A stretch of DNA of 64,000 bases from Bog-473 sp963783965 (GCA_963783965.1 CAWAPQ010000001.1:1-64000), one strand, 5' to 3'. Positions 8,709 to 17,517 are shown, counted from the stretch's first letter. Numbers and translations are program-made. The notes: generated by a model not told the origin, from the letters alone.

Positions 8709-10025
8709 GGTCGGCCTCCGAATGGCGGGCGGTCCTGGCCGAGGTCGACCAGGCCGGTCTGTGCGCCCACCCGGTCCGCCTGCGCGGCGTCACCTTGGAT
8801 CGCTCGACCGGAGAGCTCGCCGACGGGGACTCTCCTCGTCCCGTGCAAGGACCGGCGGGCCGCCGTGTGCCCGTCGTGCTCCCGCCTCTACCAAGCCGAC
8901 GCCTGGCAGCTCGTGGCGGCCGGCATCCGGGGCGGCAAGGGGGTCAGCCGCCGAGGTGGCCGGCCACCCCCAGCTCTTCGTCACCCTGACCGCTCCGTCT
9001 TTCGGTCCTGTGCATCGGACCGACCCTGCGGGCGTGCCACGTCCTTGTCGACCTCGGCGGAGCGCCGGCATCTGCCCCCACGGTCGACCGCTTTCGTGCA
9101 TCGCTCCGACACGGCGAGGACGACCCTGCGGTCGGCGAGCCGCTGTGCTCGGAGTGCTTCGACTACCGGGGCGCCGTGCTGTGGAACGCCCACGTGTCCC
9201 GGCTCTGGGGCCGGACCTGCGCATCGCCTCTACCGCGAGGTCGCCCGGGCCGGCGGCGCTGAGCGCCCGGGAGCTGCGCTCGGTGGCCCGGCTCTCCTAC
9301 ATCAAGGTGGTCGAGTTCCAGGCCCGCGGCCTCGTCCACCTCCACGTGGTGCTCCGGGCCGACGGTGGGGCCGGGCCGATCCGAGGCGCCGCCGCCCTGG
9401 CTCGACGCCGCAGTCCTGACCGAGGCCATCGGCCGGGTCGTCGTCCGAGGTCGGCGTGCCGGTCCCGGCAGTCGAGGAGAGCGGCACTGCGCCGGGCCCG
9501 CTGGGGTGCCCAGCACGACGTCCGGGTGCTGCGTCGCCGAAGACGACGCCGACGCCACGGCCATCGCCGCCTACGTGGCCAAGTACGCCACCAAGACGGC
9601 GGACGGGACGCCGTGGCTGGCCCATCGGATCCGAACTCGGGCCCAGATCGAACGCCTGGCACTGCGCCCCCACATCGTGGCCATGGTCAGGACCGCCTGG
9701 GCGCTCGGCGGCCGCACGGAACCTCGCCCCGCTTCGCCTGCGCGACCACGCCCACACCCTCGGCTACCCGGGCCAGTTCTCCTCCAAGAGCGTCCGCTTC
9801 TCGACCACGTTCGGCGCCCTGCGCCAAGCCCGGTCCGACTACGTCCGCCGGGATGCCGACGACGACTTCGACTACGACGGCGAGTGGCGTTACGCCGGCC
9901 GGGGCTATGCCAACGCCGACTCCGACACCTTGGCCAAGACGTTGCTCGATGCCCGCCCGAAGGCCCCCCGCAAGGTTCCACAGGGTTCCCAATCGGCTTC
10001 CCAAGAGAGTTCCCAATGCCCCTGA
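8705..10025 (+). pseudogene. RepSA-like replication initiator (ten successive +1 frameshifts)
   Basis: The GTG at 8705 overlaps the FtsK-like stop. The product must be read in frames 2,0,1,2,0,1,2,0,1,2,0, i.e. ten single-base steps all in the same direction. Reassembled (about 436 residues) it shows AICE initiator landmarks in order: AGLCAHPVRLRG, VCPSCSRLYQADAWQL, LFVTLTAPSFGPVH, PLCSECFDYRGAVLWNAHV, LSYIKVVEFQARGLVHLHVV, RWGAQHDVRVL, AAYVAKYATKTADG and LGYPGQFSSKSVRFS. The HLHVV block is the metal-binding HUH-like motif and the YxxKY block the likely nicking tyrosine motif of rolling-circle initiators. No in-frame stop interrupts a segment between shifts. Confidence 0.8.
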
Positions 10026-10102
10026 CCTGGGAAGACGCTCTCGAAAAAGTTTCAGCTGGGGACCGATTTGTGGAACCATTCGTGGAACAGTTTGGGGAAC
10101 CC
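9974..10102. repeat. Cluster of inverted GTTCC/GGAAC repeats, candidate origin
   Basis: Left-hand copies: GGTTCCAC (9974-9981), GGGTTCCC (9983-9990), GGCTTCCCAA (9995-10004), GTTCCCAA (10009-10016). Right-hand copies: GTGGAACC (10070-10077), GTGGAACA (10082-10089), GGGGAACCC (10094-10102). GGTTCCAC and GTGGAACC are exact complements. The left set lies in the last codons of the initiator gene, the right set just after it. This arrangement fits an initiator-binding origin, but no nick site is proven. Confidence 0.45.
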
Positions 10103-10121
10103 GGTTTGGCGCGATGGCGGC

Positions 10122-10845
10122 ATGACCAAACCAACCAGCCCCCTGCAGATGCTCAGTGACCATGTCGTGCGGGTCGCCCGCAGTCGAGAGGCCCGCGCAA
10201 CTGGCCGCTCGCATCGCCTGCCCCTCGACGCCGGCCGATGAGGTGCCCGATCTGCTCACGCTGCTTGATCGCCGCGATGCCGACGGACGGCCGGCCATCC
10301 GGATCGTCGAGCGGCTGGCCACTCGAGCGCCAGACGAGCCGCTGCGCCGCGCTGGGGCTCTTGTACATGTCCGCGCGCCGACCTCGAGGTCGATGAGCGA
10401 GCGACTTGTCCACAGCGGCCGGGTCAGCGTCCTCGACGCCGAGGCCGACGCGCTGTCTGCCGCCTGGGAGGTGGTGACCAGGCGCCCGCCCCCGAGCCGC
10501 TGGGAGCGCTGCGATGCCATCTGGAACCAGGCCCGCCGGGCCAGCCGGATGCGCCGGCAGCGCTCCCCCGAGGCTGAGCCGTTGCCCGAAGATTTCGACC
10601 TGGCCGCACTCGAGGTCGGTTGGCCCGAGGCGCAGGCCGAGCCTCCTGGCGGGCGCCGTGGCCGCCGGGGTGCTCACGCCCGAGCGACGTGGTCCTGCTC
10701 GTCCGGACCCGGATCGAAGGAGAACCGCTCGCCGAGGTGGCCAAGGCCCTCGGCCGCCCCTACGACGCCGTGCGCAAGCAGCGCCGGCGGGCCGAAGCCG
10801 CGCTGCGGTGTCTTTGCCCGGCGCTACGTCTCGGAGGGGTCGTGA
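10122..10845 (+). pseudogene. Sigma-70 region-4-like helix-turn-helix protein of the element (frameshifted)
   Basis: ATG at 10122 begins MTKPTSPLQMLSDHVVRVAR. After four single-base shifts (about 10235, 10640, 10680 and 10808) the protein of about 239 residues continues through DEVPDLLTLLDRRDADG, WERCDAIWNQARRASRMRR and LLAGAVAAGVLTP. It ends with a sigma-region-4-type HTH (VVLLVRTRIEGEPLAEVAKA, then GRPYDAVRKQRRRAEAAL). It follows the initiator gene on the same strand, as small DNA-binding proteins do in AICEs, and may control the element's operon. The stop is 4 bases from the end of the convergent BTAD gene. Confidence 0.6.
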
Positions 10846-10849
10846 TGGG

Positions 10850-13049
10850 TCAGCCCGCACGGATGCGCTCCATGTCGGCGGGGTCGAGGTGGCGGCTGGC
10901 GTCGGCCAGCCAGCGCTCGAGCGCGGTGCGGTCTCCTCTGGCATCGATGGCTCGGGCGCCGAGATCCCAGAGGCCGAAGTCGTCGGGCGCACCACGCAGG
11001 CCCGAGCTGGCGGCGCTCTCGGCCCCGACGAAATCGCCGGCCTCGAAGAGGTCGTCCCCGAGGCGGCTGGCGCATTTGGCGACGGCCTCGTGATGGTGGC
11101 GACGCAGGTGCTCCTCGTCGACCCAGTCGTAGGCGTCGCCGGGCACGCCGTCGAAGGGGCGGCCCCGGACCAGGCTCAGGGCCTCGGTCCGCAGCGCCCG
11201 GGCCGGCTCGCCACCGACCGTGTCGGCCTCTCGGCCGAGGCGCTGGAAGGTGGCCCAGTCCGACTCGACCCCTTGGATGAGGTAGCCGCCGGCGACAGAG
11301 GCGTCAGGGAGGTGCTCGGGGCCGACGCAGCGGCGGAGCTCGGAGAGGTAGTTGTGAAACGTCTTGCGGGCGACGTTGGCGTGGCTCCCCGAGACCGGCC
11401 AGATGCCACCTTGGATCTGCTCGGCACTGCGGTGGTGATTGTCGTGCAGGACGAGGTACACCAAGAGCTCGTCGACGATCCTTCGATCGTTGGGTTGGCG
11501 CGATCCCGAGATCTCGACCGGCCCCGATGACATCGGCCTTGGGGATCTCCTCGAGCGACTGCGGTTCGAGATCCTCGGGCAGCGGGGCCGCCTCGAGTGG
11601 CGGGCTCTTCTCGTCGTCGGGCGCAGTCACCGGTGGCACGACGAGAGTGGAATCGGTTCGCCGCATCGTTCGGCGTCTGGCGGCTCCGACGCGCGGAGGC
11701 GCTGCACGACGATCACTGCCGCCGCGACGACAACCAGGATCACAACGGCCAGCCAGATCGGGAATCCACCGCCGGACGAAGTTCCACCGCTTGCGTCTCC
11801 AGCGGACCCAGCCGCGAGCCCGGTGGCCGGAAGCGGGGCACCGACCCACGGCGGCTTCTTCTGGGCCGGCGGAGGGCTCGGGACGGCCGGGAAGCTGAGC
11901 GTGACGGTGGCCGACGCCGTGAGATTGATGATGGTCGAGTTCCCGGTCCCGGTGAAGCCGGTGTACTCGTCGCCGACCTCCTGTCCGGTGTTGACGGTGA
12001 GCGTGCCGCCGGTCGTCGTCGCCGGCACGGTGAAGAAGTAGACGGCGTCGAAGAGCCCGTCGTCGTCGCTGGCGGCATTGGTCGAGACGAAGGCGGCGGT
12101 GGTGGCCAGACCATCAACCGCGCGAGCCACCGATGGGCGTGAACGTCAGCTCGCTGCCGGCCATCGGGTTGAAGCTCGAGAAGAAATGGCCCGAGTTCGG
12201 TTGGCCGTAGGGGATGTCGGGATAGGAGGACTGGAGCCCGAGCACCAGATAGGCCTGGTTGGTGCTCTTGGGCGTCTGGAGCGATTGGCCCGGAGCAAAG
12301 TAGGTCAGCGTTGCGCTCGAGACCTGTGCGTTGTCGGTCGAGGAGAATCCGTCGGCCGGGTTGGTGAAGCTCAGATGGAACGGCGCCGAGGCCGTACCGG
12401 GAACTGTCGAGGAAGTCGGCGCTCGATAGAGAACGACCGGGCTCGGCGGAGTTCGCTGCAAGGTCCAGAGATTGAACTGCTGGGTGAAGCCGCCCTCGGT
12501 CAGATCGAGAGCAACGGAATGGTCATTGGCCGGGACCGAAGCCACGAAGCTGTCCGTGCCGGTGGCCTCGGCCGAACCGTGCATTCCATCGGCGATCTGA
12601 CCATCGATCATGTCGAGGGAGATCGACGTCTGTTTGTTGCCCACCATGAGGTCGGCGATCACCTCGGTCGACCCGTTGAGCTGTCCGGAGTCGGCCGGGG
12701 GCTGCGTGACCGAGAGGGTGAAGTCGACAAGTCGATGCCCGGCGCCGGCGACGTAGGCCGGGGGGTTGAAGACATCGGACACCGAACCCACCGATTGCGG
12801 CCATGCAACTCGAGTAATGGTGGCCGTGTAGTCGGGGCCACGGAGCCGGCCGTCGCTGGGTACGGTGCCGTGCGCTTGGAGATCTTGGCCTGCTGCCTCG
12901 ACGACACGACCGGGGGTCAATACCGAGACAGAGATCGGCGAAGCAGCGACGCGCTGAGATGGGACCACAGCCGTCAAGAGGACGCATACGGCACAGGAGA
13001 CCAGCCATGACCACCGATGCGCCGCACGGCGAGTCCGCCCCACCTTCAC
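10850..13049 (-). pseudogene. Secreted/transmembrane protein with cytosolic BTAD-type regulatory domain (frameshifted)
   Basis: Three shifts (about 12120 +1, 11660 net +2, 11525 +1) join four segments into one protein of about 731 residues. It has a signal peptide (basic start, VSCAVCVLLTAVV core), an extracellular beta-rich region of about 300 residues, a second domain (VYFFTVPATTTGGTLTVNT), a proline/glycine linker, a membrane helix (FPIWLAVVILVVVAAAVIVV), an acidic linker, and a cytosolic winged-helix/BTAD-like part (IVDELLVYLVLHDNHH, then TFHNYLSELRRCVG and BTAD helices). The architecture suggests a one-protein sensor linking an outside signal to transcription of the element. The start (GTG 13049 or 13043) overlaps or abuts the divergent excisionase gene. 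Confidence 0.6.
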
Positions 13050-13327
13050 AGAAAGGTTCTACCCCAATGCCATTCGGTACGCCCGTGCTCAGGGGTTCGC
13101 TCCAAGCTCAAGGAGTCGGCGCATCATCCCTCCCCGCTCTCGTGGACATTGAGACCGTTTCGCAGGCGCTCGGGATCTCCACGCGCCAAGTGCGTCGCTT
13201 CGTCGCGCAGGACCAGATCCCGTTCGTTCGCGTCGGACACCTCATCCGCTTCGATCCCAACGAGCTCAGTCAATGGCTCGACGCGCGCCGTTCCGGATCA
13301 GTGGAGGTTGGCGGACTGAACCCGTGA
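13007..13327 (+). CDS. xis: Excisionase-type helix-turn-helix protein (Xis)
   Basis: A protein of about 106 residues whose C-terminal ~60 residues form a MerR/excisionase-type winged helix (VDIETVSQALGISTRQVRRF, then DQIPFVRVGHLIRFDPNEL and a terminal WLDARR). Such proteins help the integrase excise AICEs. ATG 13007 has an AGGAG site 7 bases upstream; a second ATG at 13067 (86 residues) would avoid overlap with the divergent BTAD gene and is a fair alternative. It is separated from its integrase by cargo rather than being adjacent to it. Confidence 0.75.
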   Translation: MTTDAPHGESAPPSQKGSTPMPFGTPVLRGSLQAQGVGASSLPALVDIETVSQALGISTRQVRRFVAQDQIPFVRVGHLIRFDPNELSQWLDARRSGSVEVGGLNP

Positions 13328-13336
13328 CAAGCAGCA

Positions 13337-13375
13337 GTCAAGGGCGGCTGAAAGCCGGCGAAGCGGACCCTTGAC
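13337..13375. repeat. Nested hairpin with GTCAAGGG/CCCTTGAC arms
   Basis: GTCAAGGG (13337-13344) pairs with CCCTTGAC (13368-13375). Inside, CGGCT-GAA-AGCCG forms a second stem. The outer arm core is identical to that of the repeat at 6555-6621. Confidence 0.55.
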
Positions 13376-13414
13376 GGCTGCGTCGAACACCAGGCAGGAG
13401 TGCACAATGGAAGT

Positions 13415-13437
13415 GGCCGGCTGCCCAGCAGCCGGCC
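13415..13437. repeat. Perfect 9-bp inverted repeat GGCCGGCTG/CAGCCGGCC
   Basis: Arms separated by CCCAG. No T-run follows. A weaker stem, CCTCGG...CCGAGG, lies at 13451-13468. Confidence 0.5.
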
Positions 13438-13642
13438 TACGTGCCCAGGACCTCGGACCCACCCGAGGCCACACTCCCAGACCGATTCTGGCGGAATCAT
13501 GGAGTCTCGCCAGAGAACCGTTTCACAACGGAGTAACAACACACGGCGGCGGAGGGCCAGGCTGCGGACCCCTGTGTCGATGACTCCCTGAGGCCTACAC
13601 CCATGCGATCCGATGGGTTGCCGAAAGTCAGAGGTTTGCCAG

Positions 13643-14677
13643 ATGCCGCTCTTCGACATGACCACCGGTTCACTTGAGCCAGTGAATCCGACAACGTTCG
13701 CGGACGAAGGCGTCCTCGAACGCAGGGACCTCCAGGCGGCGATCAGAGCTGACATTTCGCTGCTCGGTGACGACCTCCTCGTCGTCGCGGAGGAGTTCGG
13801 GGCGTTCCGTGACGCGCAGAGGCGGATCGACCTGTTGTGTGTCGATCGCTCGGCCCACCTCGTCGTGGTCGAGCTGAAGCGAACGAACGACGGTGGCCAC
13901 ATGGAGCTGCAAGCGCTGCGCTACGCGGCCATGGTGTCAGCGCTGACATTCGAGGACCTGGTTGACACCTTCGAAGGGTTCCTCGTCAGAGAAGGACAGG
14001 ATGCCTCAAAGGCCCGGAGCAGGTTGGCCGAATGGCTCGACGACGGGGAGGACACGGTGCTGAGCCGAGAGGTCCGCATCCTCCTGGCTTCGGCAGACTT
14101 CGGCCGTGAGATCACGACGACCGCTCTCTGGTTGAACGAGGTCTACAACACGGATATCCGTTGCGTGAAGATCACCCCATACCGTGTGGAGGGTCGCCTT
14201 CTGCTCAACGTCGAACAGATCATCCCGCTCCCCGAGGCAGAGGAATACACCGTCGGGGTGCGTCGCCGGGCCGTCGCAAACAGGACAGCTCGTGCTTCCA
14301 ATCAGGACTGGACCCGGTACATCGTCACGACACCCGATGGTCCGAGTGCCCCGCTCTTCAAGCGCCGTGCAGTATTGGCCATGGTGCACGCAGTGCATCG
14401 GGCCGGCGTGCAACCCGACCTTTTGCTCGCCGTCCTCGCTCATCGAAAGTTCCGCGCCGTGAAGGGGATGCTTGAAGGAGACGAACTGCAAGAGTCGTTC
14501 CAGACCGAGTACCCGGAGATAGACCTCCGGCGCTGGTTCTTCGACGAGCCGCTCTATGACGAGAAGGGGGATCAGACCTGGGTCGTCTCAAACCAGTGGG
14601 GACTGAACACCGTGCCGGCGCTGGAGGAGCTGGCTGCCCTCGTACCCGACACGGGGATCTCGTTCGAGCCCGCATGA
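13643..14677 (+). CDS. Predicted PD-(D/E)XK nuclease, element cargo
   Basis: 344 residues from the ATG at 13643 (an in-frame ATG at 13613 is less likely). The N-terminal half has the restriction-like core: RIDLLCVDRSAHLVVVELKR supplies the D...E-x-K triad, followed by the MELQALRYAAMVS helix found in DUF91/NucS-like and DUF4268-associated nucleases. The rest is a helical C-terminal domain of unknown function. A paralogue-like N-terminal domain occurs in the chromosomal gene at 25483. It overlaps the next gene by ATGA (14674-14677), implying a two-gene cargo operon. Defence or DNA repair is the likely setting; the substrate is unknown. Confidence 0.65.
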   Translation: MPLFDMTTGSLEPVNPTTFADEGVLERRDLQAAIRADISLLGDDLLVVAEEFGAFRDAQRRIDLLCVDRSAHLVVVELKRTNDGGHMELQALRYAAMVSALTFEDLVDTFEGFLVREGQDASKARSRLAEWLDDGEDTVLSREVRILLASADFGREITTTALWLNEVYNTDIRCVKITPYRVEGRLLLNVEQIIPLPEAEEYTVGVRRRAVANRTARASNQDWTRYIVTTPDGPSAPLFKRRAVLAMVHAVHRAGVQPDLLLAVLAHRKFRAVKGMLEGDELQESFQTEYPEIDLRRWFFDEPLYDEKGDQTWVVSNQWGLNTVPALEELAALVPDTGISFEPA

Positions 14678-15502
14678 ACCGTCGCCCATTCGCCGACGGC
14701 CGAGCGGGAGAGCAAACCACGCGCAAAGGCATTCGGGAAATTCAAGCAAGCACTTCGCGAACCACAGCTTCTGGGCATCATCGTTGGCACTGTCGCCCTC
14801 GTTGCCATCGGGATTGTCGTAACAGCACTGGCCGAACACGCCATCGGGATCCATACCAGCGGTACCTTCCTGGCCTTCATGCTCGGATTTGGAGTGGCCA
14901 CTGCGTTGCTCGTGCTTCTCGGGATCACAGTGGTGTTCTCAGGCGGGGTCACTTGGATTCTGGGGGGCCAGGCTGAGCGTTGGACTGGTGAGCTTCTCAG
15001 TGGCCTCGGTCCTCAGTGGCAAATCATCCACAACCTCGAATTCACAACGGGTCAGGGCGCCAACACCTGGCAGGTGGATGTCGACCACGTCGCAGTCGGC
15101 CCCAGCGGCGTCCTTGTCGTCGAGACGAAGTACTCGACTGACCCGATTGATCTGGACGCCGAGCGGTTGTCATTCAGGGTTGGGAACGCCGGGGAACAAG
15201 TGCATCGGAACGCCGGCAGGGTTCGGAACTTGTTCGTTGATATGCCCAAGACCCCACCCGTGATTCCTGTTGTGATCTTTTGGGGATTTCGAATCACGAC
15301 ACCTGAGACGGCGATCCGCTTGCTTGGTCGAAACACTTACGTAGTTATGGGGGCGGATGCGGATCGGTGGCTGCCCTCACTGACACAGACCTCAGTCGAC
15401 CCCGTCGTGACGGAAGAGTCCTGGAAACGACTCAAGCTCCATCAGGCAGCGATGGCCGCTAGGGATTCTTCCCCCCGAGAGCTACCGAGCGGGCGCACCT
15501 GA
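14674..15502 (+). CDS. Membrane-anchored NERD (nuclease-related) domain protein (one frameshift)
   Basis: The ATG overlapping the upstream stop gives MNRRPFADGRAG. After a one-base shift at about 14713 the frame continues KAFGKFKQALREPQ, then two membrane helices (GIIVGTVALVAIGIVVTAL and FGVATALLVLLGITVVF), then a cytosolic NERD domain with VDHVAVGPSGVLVVETKY, which contains the D...E-x-K arrangement. Reconstructed length is about 275 residues. Without the repair, the first ATG (14879) would cut into the second membrane helix. NERD domains are predicted nucleases related to restriction enzymes. Its last 61 bases overlap the convergent antitoxin gene. Confidence 0.65.
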
Positions 15503-15849
15503 AGGATCCACGATTTAGACCCGGTAGGCCTCCGACCAAGGTGAATCGGAACCCGTTGCTCGTGATCGTCGTCAAACACCGCCACCAGCTCTAGCCGAGC
15601 ACCAATCCCCTCAAGGTACTGACGAAGAGTCGACACCCTGACATCGCCTGCATGCTCGAGCTTCGACACCGCTCCTTGCGTCACTTCAAGTCGCCCCGCG
15701 AGTTCGGCCTGGCTGACGGCTTGAGCATGACGGAGCTCGTAGAGGCGCATCTCCTCGAGGGTCTCTGCGCGCAACGCAGTAAGCCGCTCCTTGGCCCCGG
15801 GGCGAGCCTCGACCTCCTGGCGCAGCTCGGAAAACTTCGTGCGTGCCAT
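15442..15849 (-). CDS. XRE-family HTH antitoxin (HigA-like)
   Basis: 135 residues. The N-terminal helical lead MARTKFSELRQEVEARPGAK and the central HTH (QAELAGRLEVTQGAVSKLEH) are typical of the antitoxin encoded downstream of HigB/RelE-like toxins. The C-terminus (GARLELVAVFDDD) is the usual strand that contacts DNA or toxin. The start ATG overlaps the stop of the upstream toxin remnant (TGATG), the classic toxin-first arrangement. Only part of the toxin survives, so the antitoxin may be an orphan kept as a repressor or as an anti-addiction protein. Confidence 0.75.
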   Translation of the reverse strand: MARTKFSELRQEVEARPGAKERLTALRAETLEEMRLYELRHAQAVSQAELAGRLEVTQGAVSKLEHAGDVRVSTLRQYLEGIGARLELVAVFDDDHEQRVPIHLGRRPTGSKSWILQVRPLGSSRGEESLAAIAA

Positions 15850-15992
15850 CAGATCAAACCCTCCTTTCGCAGTTCGTCCAGATATTCGTCGTATAAGTCA
15901 TCTGCAATCGGAATGGTCCGGTCGTACCACTCCTCCCAGTCCCCCGACTTGTCACCTCCGATGAGCAAGATTGCCTGCCTCCTCGGGTCGAC
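15849..15992 (-). pseudogene. C-terminal remnant of a HigB/RelE-like toxin
   Basis: 47 codons (VDPRRQAILLIGGDKSGDWE through LRKEGLI) correspond to the end of the HigB-like toxin fold: the DPRRxAILL strand, GDKSG, and the WYDRTIPIAD helix. An in-frame TAG (15993-15995) precedes it, and upstream sequence does not resemble the toxin N-terminus. The gene is therefore broken, by an ancient recombination plus a stop rather than by a single-base shift. Confidence 0.6.
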
Positions 15993-16262
15993 CTACATCG
16001 TTCCGTGGGAGGTTACCCAGGGTCGAAGCACAGGATGCCCGTCTGTTGTTCGGTCATGCGTAAAGCAGTGAGGCTGGGCGACGTTGTGATTGCCTCGCCA
16101 CCGAGTGGTCAAGGTGCGACGCTCAGAATTCGCTACCGCCTTCCACGCTAGGGAAGGCTTGGGATTGGGCTCGTTTGATCGGCCAATCCACCTGACTCTG
16201 ATTCCGAGGCTGACACAGGCAGACAAACCTGACGTAGTGGCGAGACCCTTTGGGGTCGGCTT

Positions 16263-17459
16263 CTATGGATCCTCGCCGAAGAGCATGGAGCCGATCTTCT
16301 CCGCCGCCTCACGCTGCATCGTCGGGGTCACATGGCTATAGAGGTTCGTGAACAGCGTCGCGTCGGCATGCCCGAGGCGCTCGGCCGCCACCTTCGGCGG
16401 GACACCGCTGGCGAGCATGAGGGTGGCACTGGTGTGACGGAGCCCATGCGCAGTCAGCCGCGGGACGTCCAACTCGGTGGTGTACGTGGCCAGCAGACGG
16501 GACAGGTTCATCGGGTGGTACTGACCGCCGTCCGGCCTGGTGAAGACGAAGTCGGACTCGATCCACTCGGTCGCCGCCAAGTGCTCGGTCTTCTGCAACG
16601 ACCTTCTGCTTGCGCAGGACGTCGGCCAGCCCGTCGTCGAGGTCGATGGTCCGGATGGCATCCCGGCTCTTGCCGACGGAAGGCATCATGTCGTAGCCGA
16701 GGGTCGAGACGAAGTCCACGATCCGCACCCGGCGGTTCTTGAGATCCACGCTGGGCCAGCGCAACGAGACGAGCTCGCCGATGCGCAGACCGGAACCCAG
16801 GAGGAAGGCCCATATCGGCCAGGTTCGGTCACCCTCCATGAGAGCGAGGAACCTGCGGGCCTCCTCGGGTGACCAGTACTTCGGGATTTTGCGTTGCGGC
16901 TTGGGGCGAGGGGTCTGCACGAGGGGGTTGGTCGGAATCGTGCCGGTGAGCACGGCCAACTTGAAGGCGCCGGAGAGCGGAGCTCTGACCCGATTCACCG
17001 TGTTCGGCGGCCAGCGGCTTCCCTGTCGCCAGGCTTGCCATCCTTGCCCTTCTTCCTCTTGGCACCGCCCTCCTTGAGGAGTTTGCGTTGCCAGGCCAGG
17101 AGGACCTCGGGCGTGACGTCCCGGACCCGGCGATCGCCGATATACGGCCGGATGTAGTCCGCCGCGTACTGCCGGTAGTCGAAGCGGGTCTTGAGGGCGA
17201 GGTTCTTATCGGCGTCGATGCCGTCGAGGTAGAGGTCGAGCAGCTCGTCGACCTTGAGTCCGGCGGAAGACGGAACGAACTGGCCCCGGTCGACCTTGCC
17301 CAGGACCTCTCGGCGTTCCCGGGCCGCCTCGGCCATGGTGGCGAAGCCCCGCCGGGTGATCTGGTCACGCTTTCCGGTCAGCGGATCGTGGCCGACCGTG
17401 ACCTTGAAGTACCACTTGCCGCGCTTGTCCTGGTACACGCCCTGCGGTCTGGCCGGCAT
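16263..17459 (-). pseudogene. int: Tyrosine recombinase (integrase) of the element, frameshifted
   Basis: About 397 residues when joined across shifts at about 17000 (net two bases) and 16600 (one base). The N-terminal arm-binding domain is MPARPQGVYQDKRGKWYFKV. A core-binding helical domain follows (PEVLLAWQRKLL; RAPLSGAFKLAV). The catalytic domain has LLGSGLRIGEL (first Arg), HGLRHTSATLML (H-x-x-R), LGHADATLFTNLYSHV (His and nucleophile Tyr). It integrates and excises the element at the adjacent tRNA-Arg, whose 3' end is 116 bases upstream of this start codon. Shift pattern and motif preservation match the other element genes. Confidence 0.85.
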
Positions 17460-17485
17460 TTATCCACAGCCTCCCTGACACCCTT

Positions 17486-17517
17486 GAGAACGCTTCCTGT
17501 TCTCACGATGTTCTCAC
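17486..17517. promoter_or_regulatory. GTTCTCAC repeats between integrase and tRNA
   Basis: Direct repeats GTTCTCAC at 17499-17506 and 17510-17517 are 11 bp apart (one helical turn), with an inverted GAGAAC at 17486-17491. Position between int and its tRNA target suggests integrase arm-type sites or an operator in the int promoter. Confidence 0.4.

Larger units (their letters stand above)
13328..13642. other. Structured intergenic region after xis
   Basis: 315 bases without a supported gene. It holds three inverted repeats within about 130 bases: 13337-13375, 13415-13437 and 13451-13468. It ends with the leader of the nuclease gene. It could be a terminator region, a transfer origin or a single-strand origin. 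Confidence 0.45.

Noticed and set aside
10016..10159. Short ORF MPLTWEDALEK... across the inverted GGAAC boxes
   Set aside because: It is the tail of a frame used earlier in the initiator; the overlapping HTH gene starting at 10122 has better coding features.
15993..16226. 77-codon minus-strand ORF upstream of the toxin remnant
   Set aside because: In frame with the remnant but without resemblance to a HigB/RelE N-terminus; probably non-coding.
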